A DNA stretch of 64,000 nt. It comes from Methylobacter tundripaludum (GTDB taxonomy: Bacteria; Pseudomonadota; Gammaproteobacteria; Methylococcales; Methylomonadaceae). Under the pieces are notes generated by a model. The model did no database searches. It was not told the DNA's origin and saw only the letters and a program-made list of their open reading frames with translations. This document shows positions 9,033 to 17,654 of this stretch, piece after piece (the first letter of the stretch is position 1; each line of letters starts with the position of its first letter). A program made the position numbers and the translations under genes. The stretch is from NCBI RefSeq assembly GCF_002934365.1, contig NZ_PTIY01000002.1, forward strand, positions 248,001 to 312,000, in the 5' to 3' direction.

Positions 9033-9467
9033 ATGACCGATAGTTCTAAAACTGGCGCATCACCTTTCAGTTTTAAGCCTTACCAAGAAACAGGGGGCGA
9101 AGAATATATGAATAGCGCTCAATTGAAACATTTTGAGACTATTCTTAAAAACTGGAAAGCTGAGTTAATGCACGAAGTAGACCGTACCGTGCATCACATG
9201 CAGGACGATGCTTCTAATTTTCCTGACCCTAATGACCGTGCGTCCCAGGAATCGGAATTCAGTCTGGAATTAAGGACCCGTGATCGCGAGCGTAGGCTGA
9301 TCAAGAAAATTGACGAAGCCCTTAAAGAAATTGAATCGGGAGATTACGGTTATTGTGAGTCTTGCGGCATTGAAATCGGCATACGCCGTCTGGAAGCCAG
9401 ACCTACCGCCACGTTGTGCATCGATTGCAAAACACTCGATGAAATCCGCGAAAAACAAATGGGTTAA
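9033..9467 (+). CDS. dksA: RNA polymerase-binding transcription factor DksA
   Basis: A 144-residue DksA. It has a long N-terminal coiled coil with the tip residues DPNDRASQE and a C-terminal zinc finger (CESCG...CIDCK, four cysteines). The protein binds the secondary channel of RNA polymerase and works with ppGpp to tune rRNA and amino-acid promoters. The start at 9033 is supported by AGGAG seven bases upstream. The length is close to the 151 residues of the E. coli protein. It is followed directly by gluQ, the order found in enterobacteria, which indicates a conserved operon. Confidence 0.96.
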   Translation: MTDSSKTGASPFSFKPYQETGGEEYMNSAQLKHFETILKNWKAELMHEVDRTVHHMQDDASNFPDPNDRASQESEFSLELRTRDRERRLIKKIDEALKEIESGDYGYCESCGIEIGIRRLEARPTATLCIDCKTLDEIREKQMG

Positions 9468-9469
9468 GT

Positions 9470-10384
9470 CTGGATAAACAACCCATCATCGGCCGGTTTG
9501 CGCCTTCGCCTACCGGCCCTTTACACCTCGGTTCTCTTTACACGGCTCTTGCCGGTTTTCTTCAAGCCCGCTCACAACAAGGCCAGTGGCTTTTGCGCAT
9601 TGATGATCTCGATACCCCCAGAAATGTACAAGGTTCCGCCGATGCGATTTTGGAAACTCTGGAAATCTTTGGTTTGCATTGGGACGGTACGGTTTATTAC
9701 CAAAGCCGGTATATCGATATTTATAACGACATTATCAGCGACTTACAAAAAAACAAGCTGATCTATCCTTGTACATGCAGCAGAAAAGCACTGACAACCG
9801 GCGGTAGAGAGCAGGCGCGGCCCGATATTTACCCCGGCATTTGCCGAGACCGGCAAGCCCCGCCCGATGTCCCTCACGCATTGCGTATTAAGGCTGACAG
9901 CCGCATCATTACGTTTCAGGATGAGCTGCAAGGCCTGATTTCCCATAACCTTGCCGAGCAGGACGGCGATTTCATCGTAAAGCGCAAAGACCGGATTATC
10001 GCCTATCAATTCGCCGTAGTGATTGACGATGACCTGCAACGCGTTAACCATATCGTCCGCGGTTTCGATTTGCTGGATGCAACACCCAAACAGATCTACT
10101 TGCAGCAATTACTGGGGCTTTCCACGCCAGGCTATATGCATGTCCCGGTTATTGTCGACGAGCAAGGCTATAAGCTCAGCAAGCAGACGCAGGCAACGGC
10201 AGTCGACTTAACTGCTCCTCATCGCGTTATCTTTAAGTTGTTGGGCTTATTAAAGCAAAATCCGCCGGTTGAACTGCAACAAGCTCCGCTAACCGACCAG
10301 CTTGGCTGGGCAATTGCGCATTGGAATCCTGATTTATTGAAACATGTTCATGCCGTTACTTCGGCTCCGCACAGGGCAGTTTAG
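9470..10384 (+). CDS. gluQ: Glutamyl-Q tRNA(Asp) synthetase with a non-canonical start
   Basis: A paralogue of the glutamyl-tRNA synthetase catalytic domain. It glutamylates queuosine in tRNA-Asp. Diagnostic features are GRFAPSPTGPLHLGSLYTAL (HIGH-type motif), RIDDLDTPR, the zinc-site cysteines in YPCTCSRK and YPGICR, and YKLSKQTQAT (KMSKS-type). The essential N-terminal motif starts at about 9491. The frame upstream back to the stop at 9440 has no ATG, GTG or TTG; the only near-cognate codon is CTG at 9470, two bases after the dksA stop. A later TTG at 9593 would cut off the ATP-binding motif and is rejected. With CTG the protein has 304 residues, a normal length. Translation probably depends on coupling to dksA. 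Confidence 0.88.
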   Translation: MDKQPIIGRFAPSPTGPLHLGSLYTALAGFLQARSQQGQWLLRIDDLDTPRNVQGSADAILETLEIFGLHWDGTVYYQSRYIDIYNDIISDLQKNKLIYPCTCSRKALTTGGREQARPDIYPGICRDRQAPPDVPHALRIKADSRIITFQDELQGLISHNLAEQDGDFIVKRKDRIIAYQFAVVIDDDLQRVNHIVRGFDLLDATPKQIYLQQLLGLSTPGYMHVPVIVDEQGYKLSKQTQATAVDLTAPHRVIFKLLGLLKQNPPVELQQAPLTDQLGWAIAHWNPDLLKHVHAVTSAPHRAV

Positions 10385-10430
10385 CGGGAGAACAATATCT
10401 AATTTAGGTTATGTGTGGATAGGACGGTAG

Positions 10431-10452
10431 AAGCCAATCGAGCGGCTTTTTT
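10431..10452 (+). terminator. Probable intrinsic terminator of dksA-gluQ
   Basis: Arms AAGCC (10431-10435) and GGCTT (10444-10448) pair around a short loop, and the right arm runs into six T residues (10447-10452). It lies between two convergent genes, 47 bases after the gluQ stop. Confidence 0.5.
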
Positions 10453-10474
10453 ATAGGATTGAGGCGCCGCAATA

Positions 10475-11650
10475 CTAAACAAATAAATAAGCAGAATACA
10501 TCATAACCCGATTGCGGCCTTCCTGTTTGGCCCGGTACATTGCCTGGTCGGCGGCGGCTACCAGCGCGGTGAATTCCAATCCGGCATGAGTTGAATCAGC
10601 CACACCGATACTGATGGTGCTGCGCAAAATCTCGCCGCCGAATTCCATCACCATTCCTGCATAAGTTTGGCGGAGGCGGTCAGCCAATATCCAGGCATCT
10701 TTTTCGATGGTGGACGGCAGCAGAATGCAGAATTCCTCGCCTCCGTAGCGGGCGAAGTAGTCGTCGCTGCGGATCGTTTTTTGCGCCACCGCAGCCAGAC
10801 GTCTCAATACCTCGTCGCCCGTCTGATGGCCGTAGCGGTCATTGATGGACTTAAAATGATCGACATCGATCATCATGATAGCCAGCGAATCGCCGGTACG
10901 GGTACAACGCGCCGACAGGCGAACAGCTTCCTGTTCCAGGCTGCGCCGATTCAGCGCTCCGGTCAGCGCATCGCTTGCCGCCAGTTTTTGCAGGTCCGCG
11001 GAAAGCCGGTAATTCAGCATCAGCACGAATCCGAAAGCCAAGCACATTTGCGCCATGCTGCCGATAAAAAACGATATCGGATTGATCGGAGTTTGCAAAT
11101 AAAGGCCGTAGCTATTCGGGGGGGAGAAAAAAACTATTATCGCTCTGATCAAAAACAATGTTGAAAGTATCGCGAATGTCGCGCCGGTAAACCAATACGC
11201 GGTACGCAACGGTTGTTCTATGCGGATCAGCAAGGCATGGGCGCAGGCTGCGTTGCACAAACCGAAAATCAAAGAATTGGCGACGGCGCGGGCTTGAATG
11301 TCGGGATGGAGAACAACGAACCAGATGCCCAGGATAAGCGCCAGTCCGGCCAGCAACCACGGAAGGTATCCATTGCATCGTCCCGTCTTGAATGTCTGGA
11401 TGCCGTTGAATTGCAAGCCTACTCCCGCCATCGGCAATGTGGCGCCAAGCACCAGAGCCCAAGCGTCGCCGGGCGGTTCCATCTGGCTATAGGAAAAGCT
11501 TAGCCCCAACCCGATGCATAGGCTCCCCATTGCCCAGTGCTGTACTCCGCGGACGTTGCCGGCATGTAATCCCGCCAGGGTCAGCAGGCCGGAAAACATC
11601 AGGGCGAGTGCCGACATCATCACCATCATTGTGCGGATGTCGAGATTCAT
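10475..11650 (-). CDS. Membrane-bound GGDEF diguanylate cyclase
   Basis: 391 residues. The first ~215 residues are hydrophobic, with about seven membrane-spanning segments. The C-terminal GGDEF domain (~220-385) has GGEEF at 303-307. The RSDD motif just upstream matches the RxxD inhibition site, so this should be an active, product-inhibited c-di-GMP synthase. The membrane part looks like a sensor module but carries no ligand motif I recognise. The gene is convergent with gluQ. It diverges from the permease/P-ATPase fusion gene, sharing a 327-base upstream region with it. A common control signal there is possible. Confidence 0.87.
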   Translation of the reverse strand: MNLDIRTMMVMMSALALMFSGLLTLAGLHAGNVRGVQHWAMGSLCIGLGLSFSYSQMEPPGDAWALVLGATLPMAGVGLQFNGIQTFKTGRCNGYLPWLLAGLALILGIWFVVLHPDIQARAVANSLIFGLCNAACAHALLIRIEQPLRTAYWFTGATFAILSTLFLIRAIIVFFSPPNSYGLYLQTPINPISFFIGSMAQMCLAFGFVLMLNYRLSADLQKLAASDALTGALNRRSLEQEAVRLSARCTRTGDSLAIMMIDVDHFKSINDRYGHQTGDEVLRRLAAVAQKTIRSDDYFARYGGEEFCILLPSTIEKDAWILADRLRQTYAGMVMEFGGEILRSTISIGVADSTHAGLEFTALVAAADQAMYRAKQEGRNRVMMYSAYLFV

Positions 11651-11786
11651 TGAGTTATCCGATAGACGGTGGAAATCCTAAATTGAGTATGCACAATATT
11701 CCTGATTACGCCCGTATTACAGGGCTTATGTTTCTGTGAAAGTTGTCGGCCCATTGATGCCCGGCGATGCGGGACGACATACCCAA

Positions 11787-11864
11787 ATGACAGTAGGTTT
11801 GCCGTGTACATGACAGTTTCATTATATAGCAGGCGATTCATAATGACATGACAGAATAATGACA
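11787..11864 (+). promoter_or_regulatory. Cluster of five ATGACA hexamers in a divergent upstream region
   Basis: ATGACA occurs at 11787, 11810, 11843, 11848 and 11859, all on the same strand, within 78 bases of a non-coding stretch. Three copies continue as ATGACAG. The 327-base region between the GGDEF gene and the fusion gene holds no other gene. Clustered direct repeats suggest binding sites for a regulator. They lie about 70-150 bases upstream of a possible sigma-54 element at 11932, the usual position of activator sites. This is inference. Confidence 0.35.
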
Positions 11865-11931
11865 ATGTGTAGGTATTAAAGCACATCTCGCATATTGCTG
11901 AGAATTAAACGGCTATAGCATACAATGATGT

Positions 11932-11948
11932 TTGGCATCGGGTTGGCG
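11932..11948 (+). promoter_or_regulatory. Possible sigma-54 (-24/-12) element before the fusion gene
   Basis: TTGGCATCG starts at 11932. The GG (11934-11935) and GC (11946-11947) are separated by exactly ten bases, the core spacing of sigma-54 promoters. The match outside the core is moderate (TTGG is good; the -12 block is TTGGCG rather than TTGCA). Transcription would start near 11959, 19 bases before the ATG. Confidence 0.3.
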
Positions 11949-11977
11949 CTTACTTTTTACTTTTTTGAGTCACGGGC

Positions 11978-14900
11978 ATGAATGATTATTTAGGAAGTAC
12001 ACCGATACGTCGGCTGATTCCCGGTATTTTACTGGCCGGCCTGTTATGGCTGGGCTTTATGGTGCTGCGCGAGTTTTTGCTGACTCTGATCTGGGCGTTG
12101 ATTATCGCCTATGTGGCATGGCCGCCATATCGCTATCTAAGACATAAGTTCAAAGATAATGCCGCGCTCAGTGCGGCGGTAATGACGGCGATTATTGCGA
12201 CAGTGATCTTACTGGCCGTTTATTGGCTGGTCGCCATGTTGCAGAATGAACTAACAATTGCTTATCAAACCCTGGTCGACGGCTTTAACCAGGATGCTTA
12301 CCGCCTGCCGGATTTTATCAGACGCATTCCGGGACTGGGCGGCACGGCGCAGGAATGGTTGGACCGGGTGGCTGGCGACAGGGCGGCCGTGCTGGCGCAA
12401 TTTGCCGCATGGGCGCAGCAGTGGTCGGGCGAATTCGCCAAATTCCTCGGCGGTATCGGCCGTTACGTTATAAAGTTAGGCGTCATCCTGGTTACGGTGT
12501 TTTTTTGCTTCCGTGACGGCGACGAGGTTGTTAAGCAGCTGCAACAAGGCCTGGTGCGGTTTTTGGGGGCATATCAGCACGTCTATCTGCAAGCCGCCGG
12601 ACAGACGACCCGAGCCGTGGTTTACGGTTTGGTGCTTGCCGCGCTGGGGCAGGGTGCGCTGGCCGGATTGGGTTATTATGTCGCCGGAGTCCAGGCGCCG
12701 GTATTGTTTGGCGCGATGACCGCGCTGTTGGCTATGGTTCCGATGGGGGCGACACTGGTATGGATGCCGCTAAGCGTCATGCTGATATTGACAGAGCAGC
12801 ATTGGCAGGGAATAGGATTGTTTCTCTGGGGATTCCTGGTGGTCAGTACGGTGGATAATGTGATCCGGCCGTTGGTCATTAGCGGCGCGGGCCGGATACC
12901 TTTTCTGGTGGTGTTGTTCGGCGTTCTTGGTGGGCTCACGACCTTCGGCGCAGTCGGGCTCTTTTTGGGGCCGGTGATTTTAGCCGTCCTGCTGGCCGTG
13001 TGGCACGCCTGGTTGAAGCAACAACAGACTGAAGAGGGGAAACAGGACGCGCCAGCTTCCCCGGATAGGGATGTTCGGCCCAACTGGCATACCCTGTCGG
13101 TTGAAAAAGCGCTCTCAACACAGGCTTCGGACGCCGCGGTCGGCTTGAGTTCAGGCGTAGCGGCCGACCGGCAAAAGCGTTACGGGTTCAACCGGCTGGC
13201 CGAAAAACCGCCGCGCTCCGCCTGGTATGTATTGCTGGCCCAGTTTAAAAGCTTTCTTATTGTGGTACTGATAGCGGCGGCTGTCTTGGCCGCCGCTATC
13301 GGTGACTTAACGGACGGCATAGTGATTCTGGCCGTTGTGGTCATTAACGCATTGCTGGGGTTTTATCAGGAGTTCCAGGCCGAAAAATCGCTGGCGGCGC
13401 TTAAGAGCATGCTCGCATTGCGTGCCGAGGTGCGCCGTGACGGACGCACCGTTGAATTGCCGGCCGACCAGCTGGTGCCGGGCGATATAGTCATTCTGGA
13501 ACCCGGCGACAAGATCCCGGCAGACGGCCGTATTATTTCCTGCCAAACGCTGGAAGTCGACGAGTCTTCATTGACAGGCGAGTCGGTGCCCGTTGGCAAA
13601 TACGAGCAGGCGCTCGAACAGGCAACGATGCCGTTGGCCGAGCGCGGCAACATGCTTTATATGAACAATACCGTTACCCGCGGCCGAGCCAAAATGTTGG
13701 TGACCGCAATCGGGATGGATACCGAGATCGGCAAATTGGCGGGCCTGTTGTCGGAAGAAAAAGACGGCGAGACTCCGTTGCAAATACAGCTCGACAGCCT
13801 GGGCAAGCGGCTGGCCTTGATTGCGCTGGGGATCATCGGGCTCCTGATTGTGGCAGCCTTGTGGCGCGGGGAAGCGTTGGTGCGGATAGCATTCGACGCG
13901 ATTGCATTGGCCGTGGCGGCGATCCCCGAGGGCTTGCCCGCGGTAGTCACCGTCACCCTGGCTTTGGGGATGCATCGCATGGCCCGCCAACGCGCTATCG
14001 TCAAGCGTCTGGCCGCTGTGGAAACCTTGGGCTGCACCACGGTGATCTGCACCGACAAAACCGGAACCTTGACCGTCAACCAGATGACTGCACGGTCAAT
14101 TTTCTATAAAGGCCGAAGCTATAAGGTCAGCGGCGAAGGCTATGAAACGGCCGGCCGGATTTTACCGGTTGCCGACGGCAATGCGGCCGACGATTTAGCC
14201 GATTTACTACTGCCGTTAGCGTTATGCAACAACAGCCGTTTGCAGGGCAAGCAGGTGGTGGGCGATCCGATGGAAAGCGCATTATTGGTGCTCGCGGCCA
14301 AAGGCGGTATCGACAAGAAACAGGCTCACTTGCAACTGCCGCGCATCGCCGAACTCCCTTTTGATGCCGAACATAAATTCATGGCGACCTTCCATCAAGA
14401 CGGCGACCGGGTCAAAGTATTTATTAAGGGCGCGCCGGAAGTCTTGCTCAAACTGTGTAACTCGGTTGTTGATAGCAGCGGTAACCCGTCGCCGGTTGAG
14501 CCCGAGACATTGCCGGCCCAAAATCAAATCATGGCGGGCACCGGTTTGCGGGTGCTGGGCGTCGCTGTTCGCACATTACCAGCGGGCGAGTTTAACCAGG
14601 ATAATGACCTGTTCCAATATGTTCGGGAGCTTAGCTTTGTCGCGCTGGTCGGTTTAATGGACCCGCCAAGGGCCGAAGCCCGCGAGGCCATCAAGCTCTG
14701 CCAACAGGCCGGTATCGCGGTCAAAATGATTACCGGCGATCAGAAAGTGACGGCTTTTGCGATTGCGCAGGAACTGGGCTTGGCCGGTGAGGTGATCGAA
14801 GGCGAAGAACTGGCTCGGATGGACGACGGCGCTCTGGCGGCGCGTATCAATGCGATCGCCGTGTTTGCCCGCACCGCGCCGGAGCAGAAAGTACGGATCA

Positions 14901-15748
14901 TCAAAGCCCTGAAAGCCGACGGTCACGTTGTGGCGATGACCGGGGACGGCGTCAACGATGCGCCCGCGTTAAAGAGCGCCGATATAGGCATTGCGATGGG
15001 CGTCACCGGCACCGACGTCGCCAGGGAAGCCGCGTCGATGATACTGACCGATGACAATTTCGCCACCATCGTCAAGGCGGTCAAAGAAGGGCGGGGCATT
15101 TACGACAACATGATCAAATTCGTCCGCTTCCAGCTGTCTACCAATATCGGCGCGATACTGACCGTCGTCGGCGCGCCGCTGCTGGGCATGCCGGTGCCGT
15201 TTACCGCCGTGCAATTGCTGTGGATCAACATCATCATGGACGGTCCTCCGGCCATGTCGCTGGGCGTCGATCCGGTTCGCGCCGGCGGCATGGACGAAGC
15301 GCCGCGCGACCCCGACGCGCGGATACTGTCATTACGGCGTTTCGGCAATCTGCTCGGTTATGGGCTGACCATGGCTGCCGGTACCTTAGGGATTTTGTAT
15401 TACGGCCTGCAAACCGGTGAAAGCCAGCATGCGGCGACTTTGGCGTTCACCACCTTCGTGCTGTTCCAGGTGTTCAACGTGTTTAACGCCCGGTCGGAAA
15501 AAGGCACGAGCTTCAATCGGCATTTTTGCGCCAACCGATGGCTCTGGCTGGCATTATTCGGGGTGATTCTGCTGCAAATACTGGTCATACACTGGCCGCC
15601 CGCGCAGCTGATATTCCATACCACGGCATTGACGCAGACGGATTGGCTGATGGCGACCGGTGTTGCCGCGTCAATACTGGTGCTTGAAGAACTGCGCAAA
15701 ATGTTGCGCGCTAGGAGCGTTATGCGCGGACTGCAAATCCGTTCCTAA
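11978..15748 (+). CDS. Fusion of AI-2E/PerM-family permease and P-type (calcium-type) ATPase
   Basis: One uninterrupted 1256-residue frame. Residues ~1-345 match the AI-2E/PerM permease family: seven to eight hydrophobic segments ending in LFGVLGGLTTFGAVGLFLGP. A short hydrophilic linker follows. From ~369 comes a complete P-type ATPase with the N-terminal cation-ATPase segment, TGES at 533-536, the phosphorylated DKTGT at 693-697, and TGDGVND at 988-994. Membrane helices carry PEGLPAV (M4) and NIIMDGPPA (M6), as in P2A calcium pumps. Each domain is full length with all catalytic residues. The pump part should export a divalent cation, probably calcium. AI-2E/PerM relatives include antiporters and small-molecule exporters. 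What the fusion transports together is unknown. It is monocistronic. Confidence 0.88.
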   Translation: MNDYLGSTPIRRLIPGILLAGLLWLGFMVLREFLLTLIWALIIAYVAWPPYRYLRHKFKDNAALSAAVMTAIIATVILLAVYWLVAMLQNELTIAYQTLVDGFNQDAYRLPDFIRRIPGLGGTAQEWLDRVAGDRAAVLAQFAAWAQQWSGEFAKFLGGIGRYVIKLGVILVTVFFCFRDGDEVVKQLQQGLVRFLGAYQHVYLQAAGQTTRAVVYGLVLAALGQGALAGLGYYVAGVQAPVLFGAMTALLAMVPMGATLVWMPLSVMLILTEQHWQGIGLFLWGFLVVSTVDNVIRPLVISGAGRIPFLVVLFGVLGGLTTFGAVGLFLGPVILAVLLAVWHAWLKQQQTEEGKQDAPASPDRDVRPNWHTLSVEKALSTQASDAAVGLSSGVAADRQKRYGFNRLAEKPPRSAWYVLLAQFKSFLIVVLIAAAVLAAAIGDLTDGIVILAVVVINALLGFYQEFQAEKSLAALKSMLALRAEVRRDGRTVELPADQLVPGDIVILEPGDKIPADGRIISCQTLEVDESSLTGESVPVGKYEQALEQATMPLAERGNMLYMNNTVTRGRAKMLVTAIGMDTEIGKLAGLLSEEKDGETPLQIQLDSLGKRLALIALGIIGLLIVAALWRGEALVRIAFDAIALAVAAIPEGLPAVVTVTLALGMHRMARQRAIVKRLAAVETLGCTTVICTDKTGTLTVNQMTARSIFYKGRSYKVSGEGYETAGRILPVADGNAADDLADLLLPLALCNNSRLQGKQVVGDPMESALLVLAAKGGIDKKQAHLQLPRIAELPFDAEHKFMATFHQDGDRVKVFIKGAPEVLLKLCNSVVDSSGNPSPVEPETLPAQNQIMAGTGLRVLGVAVRTLPAGEFNQDNDLFQYVRELSFVALVGLMDPPRAEAREAIKLCQQAGIAVKMITGDQKVTAFAIAQELGLAGEVIEGEELARMDDGALAARINAIAVFARTAPEQKVRIIKALKADGHVVAMTGDGVNDAPALKSADIGIAMGVTGTDVAREAASMILTDDNFATIVKAVKEGRGIYDNMIKFVRFQLSTNIGAILTVVGAPLLGMPVPFTAVQLLWINIIMDGPPAMSLGVDPVRAGGMDEAPRDPDARILSLRRFGNLLGYGLTMAAGTLGILYYGLQTGESQHAATLAFTTFVLFQVFNVFNARSEKGTSFNRHFCANRWLWLALFGVILLQILVIHWPPAQLIFHTTALTQTDWLMATGVAASILVLEELRKMLRARSVMRGLQIRS

Positions 15749-15788
15749 GGATCGTGCATGAAATAACTTGAGCAAATTTTATTTTTAA

Positions 15789-15842
15789 ACCATGAAGCGC
15801 ATGAAGGATTTAAGTCGTCATGTCCTTCATGCGCTTCATGGT
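15789..15842. repeat. Palindromic ATGAAG-type repeat, copy 3 (perfect arms)
   Basis: Arms ACCATGAAGCGCATGAAGGA (15789-15808) and its exact reverse complement (15823-15842) are separated by 14 bases. The perfect 20-base arms suggest recent formation or selection. It lies 41 bases after the fusion gene and could act as a terminator or mRNA 3'-end stabiliser. The rest of this 316-base gap shows no gene. Confidence 0.8.
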
Positions 15843-16064
15843 GATTGCTTAAATTAATTTATGCATGTTCCTAAGTTTTTTGCGGGTCTTGGTAAGGCTT
15901 ATCTTTTTGCTCATGCAGTGTAAGCAATGGACTACATTATTTTCCTTAAAAAACAGTATGATGCTTGATGTTTGTTTGCTATAACATTCCGGCTGCCGGG
16001 TCGGTTTTTGTAAGCGTTATATTGACCGCCGGGACCATCAACCACTGACACTAAGGAACTCACT

Positions 16065-17036
16065 ATGAATCCATATCGCACACTCCTGCTGAATCTCGGC
16101 AGTACCGCTTTGCTGCTGGCCTCTGTAACCGCATTCGCGGACCAGAACGCATTGCCGTCCGGCGGCTCGCCCACTAGCGTGTCGATCACCAATAGTTCAA
16201 ACGCGCCGGTATACGCCAATATCGTGCTTGGACAACCGCCGGCCACATTGCCGCCGAATTGCAGCAACCTCGGCACGCAAATCCAAAGCCTTACCGACAG
16301 CAACCTGGTGTTCACTTCCAGCGTTGCCGGCAAGACTGTCAGCTTTACCCTGGTACCCGGCGTCAACGACAAAGGCTCGTACCAAATGGCTGCCGGCGAG
16401 ACGATTACCTATACGCCGCAGACCATCAGTTGCGGCAGCGCAAGTTGCAGTCCAGCCGTGACGTTCAACTATTTCTTTACCCCGACCGACGTGGGCTTCA
16501 AAGACAACAACGGTTGCAGCAACAGCACTTTCCCGAACGCCACTAACTTGGCCGAGGCTTCGATCAACTTCGGCGTCAACGGTTCTGTCGGCGCCGGTTG
16601 CGCCAATGCCGACGACACCGACATCAGCGCCGTCAATGGCGTCAACTCAATTCTGCAAGTCTCCACCCAGGATGCCGGGGGCAATCCGCAAACCGGCTGG
16701 CCCGCGTCCACCAGTCTTGCGAAGAACGCAGTGCTCGGCAAGAATGCCAATCTCCCCGGTGTGTTCGGATGGGCCGCCACCAACTGTAGCGGCAATCTGG
16801 CCAACTCCGGCTACCCCAATCCGACCAAGGCCTGCGCCGCACCCAAAATGGCGCCGCGCGCATCGAAAAAACATACCTGTACCACGCCAAACGGCACTCA
16901 GTACAAGGCGATCATTGGGCCCAAGAAAACTTACTACTGCGATGAACGCAGCGACGCGGGCACCTGCAACAACCAACGTCAAGCTTACGTCACCGGCGGC
17001 ACTGTGCAAATCCTTTACATCGGGCCGGCTTATTGA
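16065..17036 (+). CDS. Secreted cysteine-rich protein, distantly thaumatin-like
   Basis: 323 residues. The signal peptide ends near AFA/DQ (residue ~25). The mature part is rich in Asn, Ser, Thr and Gly, with about 14 cysteines that could form disulfides. A stretch near residue 187 (DTDISAVNGVN) recalls the core motif of thaumatin-like proteins, and VSITNSSNAPVYANI near the N-terminus fits the beta-strand opening of that fold. The C-terminal part has closely spaced Cys residues (KHTCTTPNG, TYYCDERSDAGTC). ATG follows AAGGAA. Fate is periplasmic or extracellular. No enzyme motif is seen; the thaumatin link is tentative. It is a single gene followed by strong hairpins. Confidence 0.75.
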   Translation: MNPYRTLLLNLGSTALLLASVTAFADQNALPSGGSPTSVSITNSSNAPVYANIVLGQPPATLPPNCSNLGTQIQSLTDSNLVFTSSVAGKTVSFTLVPGVNDKGSYQMAAGETITYTPQTISCGSASCSPAVTFNYFFTPTDVGFKDNNGCSNSTFPNATNLAEASINFGVNGSVGAGCANADDTDISAVNGVNSILQVSTQDAGGNPQTGWPASTSLAKNAVLGKNANLPGVFGWAATNCSGNLANSGYPNPTKACAAPKMAPRASKKHTCTTPNGTQYKAIIGPKKTYYCDERSDAGTCNNQRQAYVTGGTVQILYIGPAY

Positions 17037-17047
17037 GTTAGCCTAGC

Positions 17048-17117
17048 CGGGCATGCTGTTTATGCCCGACATTCCCATGTTCCGAACATGGCGGCGGGCG
17101 TTCGCTTTTGCCCGCCG
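17048..17117 (+). terminator. Three consecutive hairpins after the secreted-protein gene
   Basis: Three dyads lie in a row. CGGGCAT/ATGCCCG (17048-17054 and 17062-17068) is followed by a 15-base palindrome, CATGTTCCGAACATG (17076-17090). CGGCGGGC/GCCCGCCG (17092-17099 and 17110-17117) completes the set. None has a long T-run. They separate this gene from the convergent Spy-like gene and probably end or stabilise both transcripts. Confidence 0.55.
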
Positions 17118-17150
17118 TCCCACGAAGCAATCAATCAGACAGTCCTACCG

Positions 17151-17540
17151 TCATAGCGGCGATCGATGCTCCAGATCCTGTTGCAGGGTTTGCTTCAATT
17201 CGTCTTTGGCATTTGTGTAGACATCAAACTGTCCGGGCGTCAGAACGCTGCGCAAGGCATCATCTTTCTGTTCCAAAATGGCTTTGATGTCACGCATTTT
17301 AAGGAAACTGATGCCTGATCCTTTCAATACGGGTTCTATTTTTTCCGCATATTCCCGGTTGATTTCCTGTATCTTGGTAACCTCATCCTGAGAGAGGTTC
17401 AGCTTTGTTTTCATGAAGCGAGTTTGTGAGGCCGCTCTTTCTGTCGGCGTGGAGTTGAGCAGGAATGCCATATCTTCGGCATTTGCAATGGGAATGAACA
17501 GCGAAAGAAATAACGCAGTTGCCAGTTTTGATGTGCGCAT
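17151..17540 (-). CDS. Small periplasmic Spy/CpxP-like (LTXXQ) protein
   Basis: About 129 residues, starting MRTSKLATALFLSLF. The signal peptide is cleaved after IANA. The mature part is helical and charged. It carries the repeated family signature twice: LNLSQDEV near the middle and LTPGQF further on. Spy/CpxP proteins act as periplasmic chaperones and stress sensors, and related proteins (CnrX-type) sense metals. The start is chosen from GGAG five bases before the second of two adjacent ATG codons; a longer reading from 17600 would bury the signal peptide. It lies 114 bases downstream of acr3 on the same strand. It may be an envelope-stress companion of the arsenic operon, but this is not shown. 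Confidence 0.75.
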   Translation of the reverse strand: MRTSKLATALFLSLFIPIANAEDMAFLLNSTPTERAASQTRFMKTKLNLSQDEVTKIQEINREYAEKIEPVLKGSGISFLKMRDIKAILEQKDDALRSVLTPGQFDVYTNAKDELKQTLQQDLEHRSPL

Positions 17541-17654
17541 CATGTCTCCGGGTAGTTGATATTTATGGAAAAATATTAATGTATCATTAGGAATATCCAA
17601 GACAATCGAGTTTGGCTTCTAATCAGCTTGTGACGATGAGCTTAAAAATTATTT

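Noticed and set aside
11787-11864. ATGACA repeats considered as an iteron-type origin
   Set aside because: No replication protein, DnaA boxes or AT-rich unwinding tract nearby; a regulatory reading is simpler.
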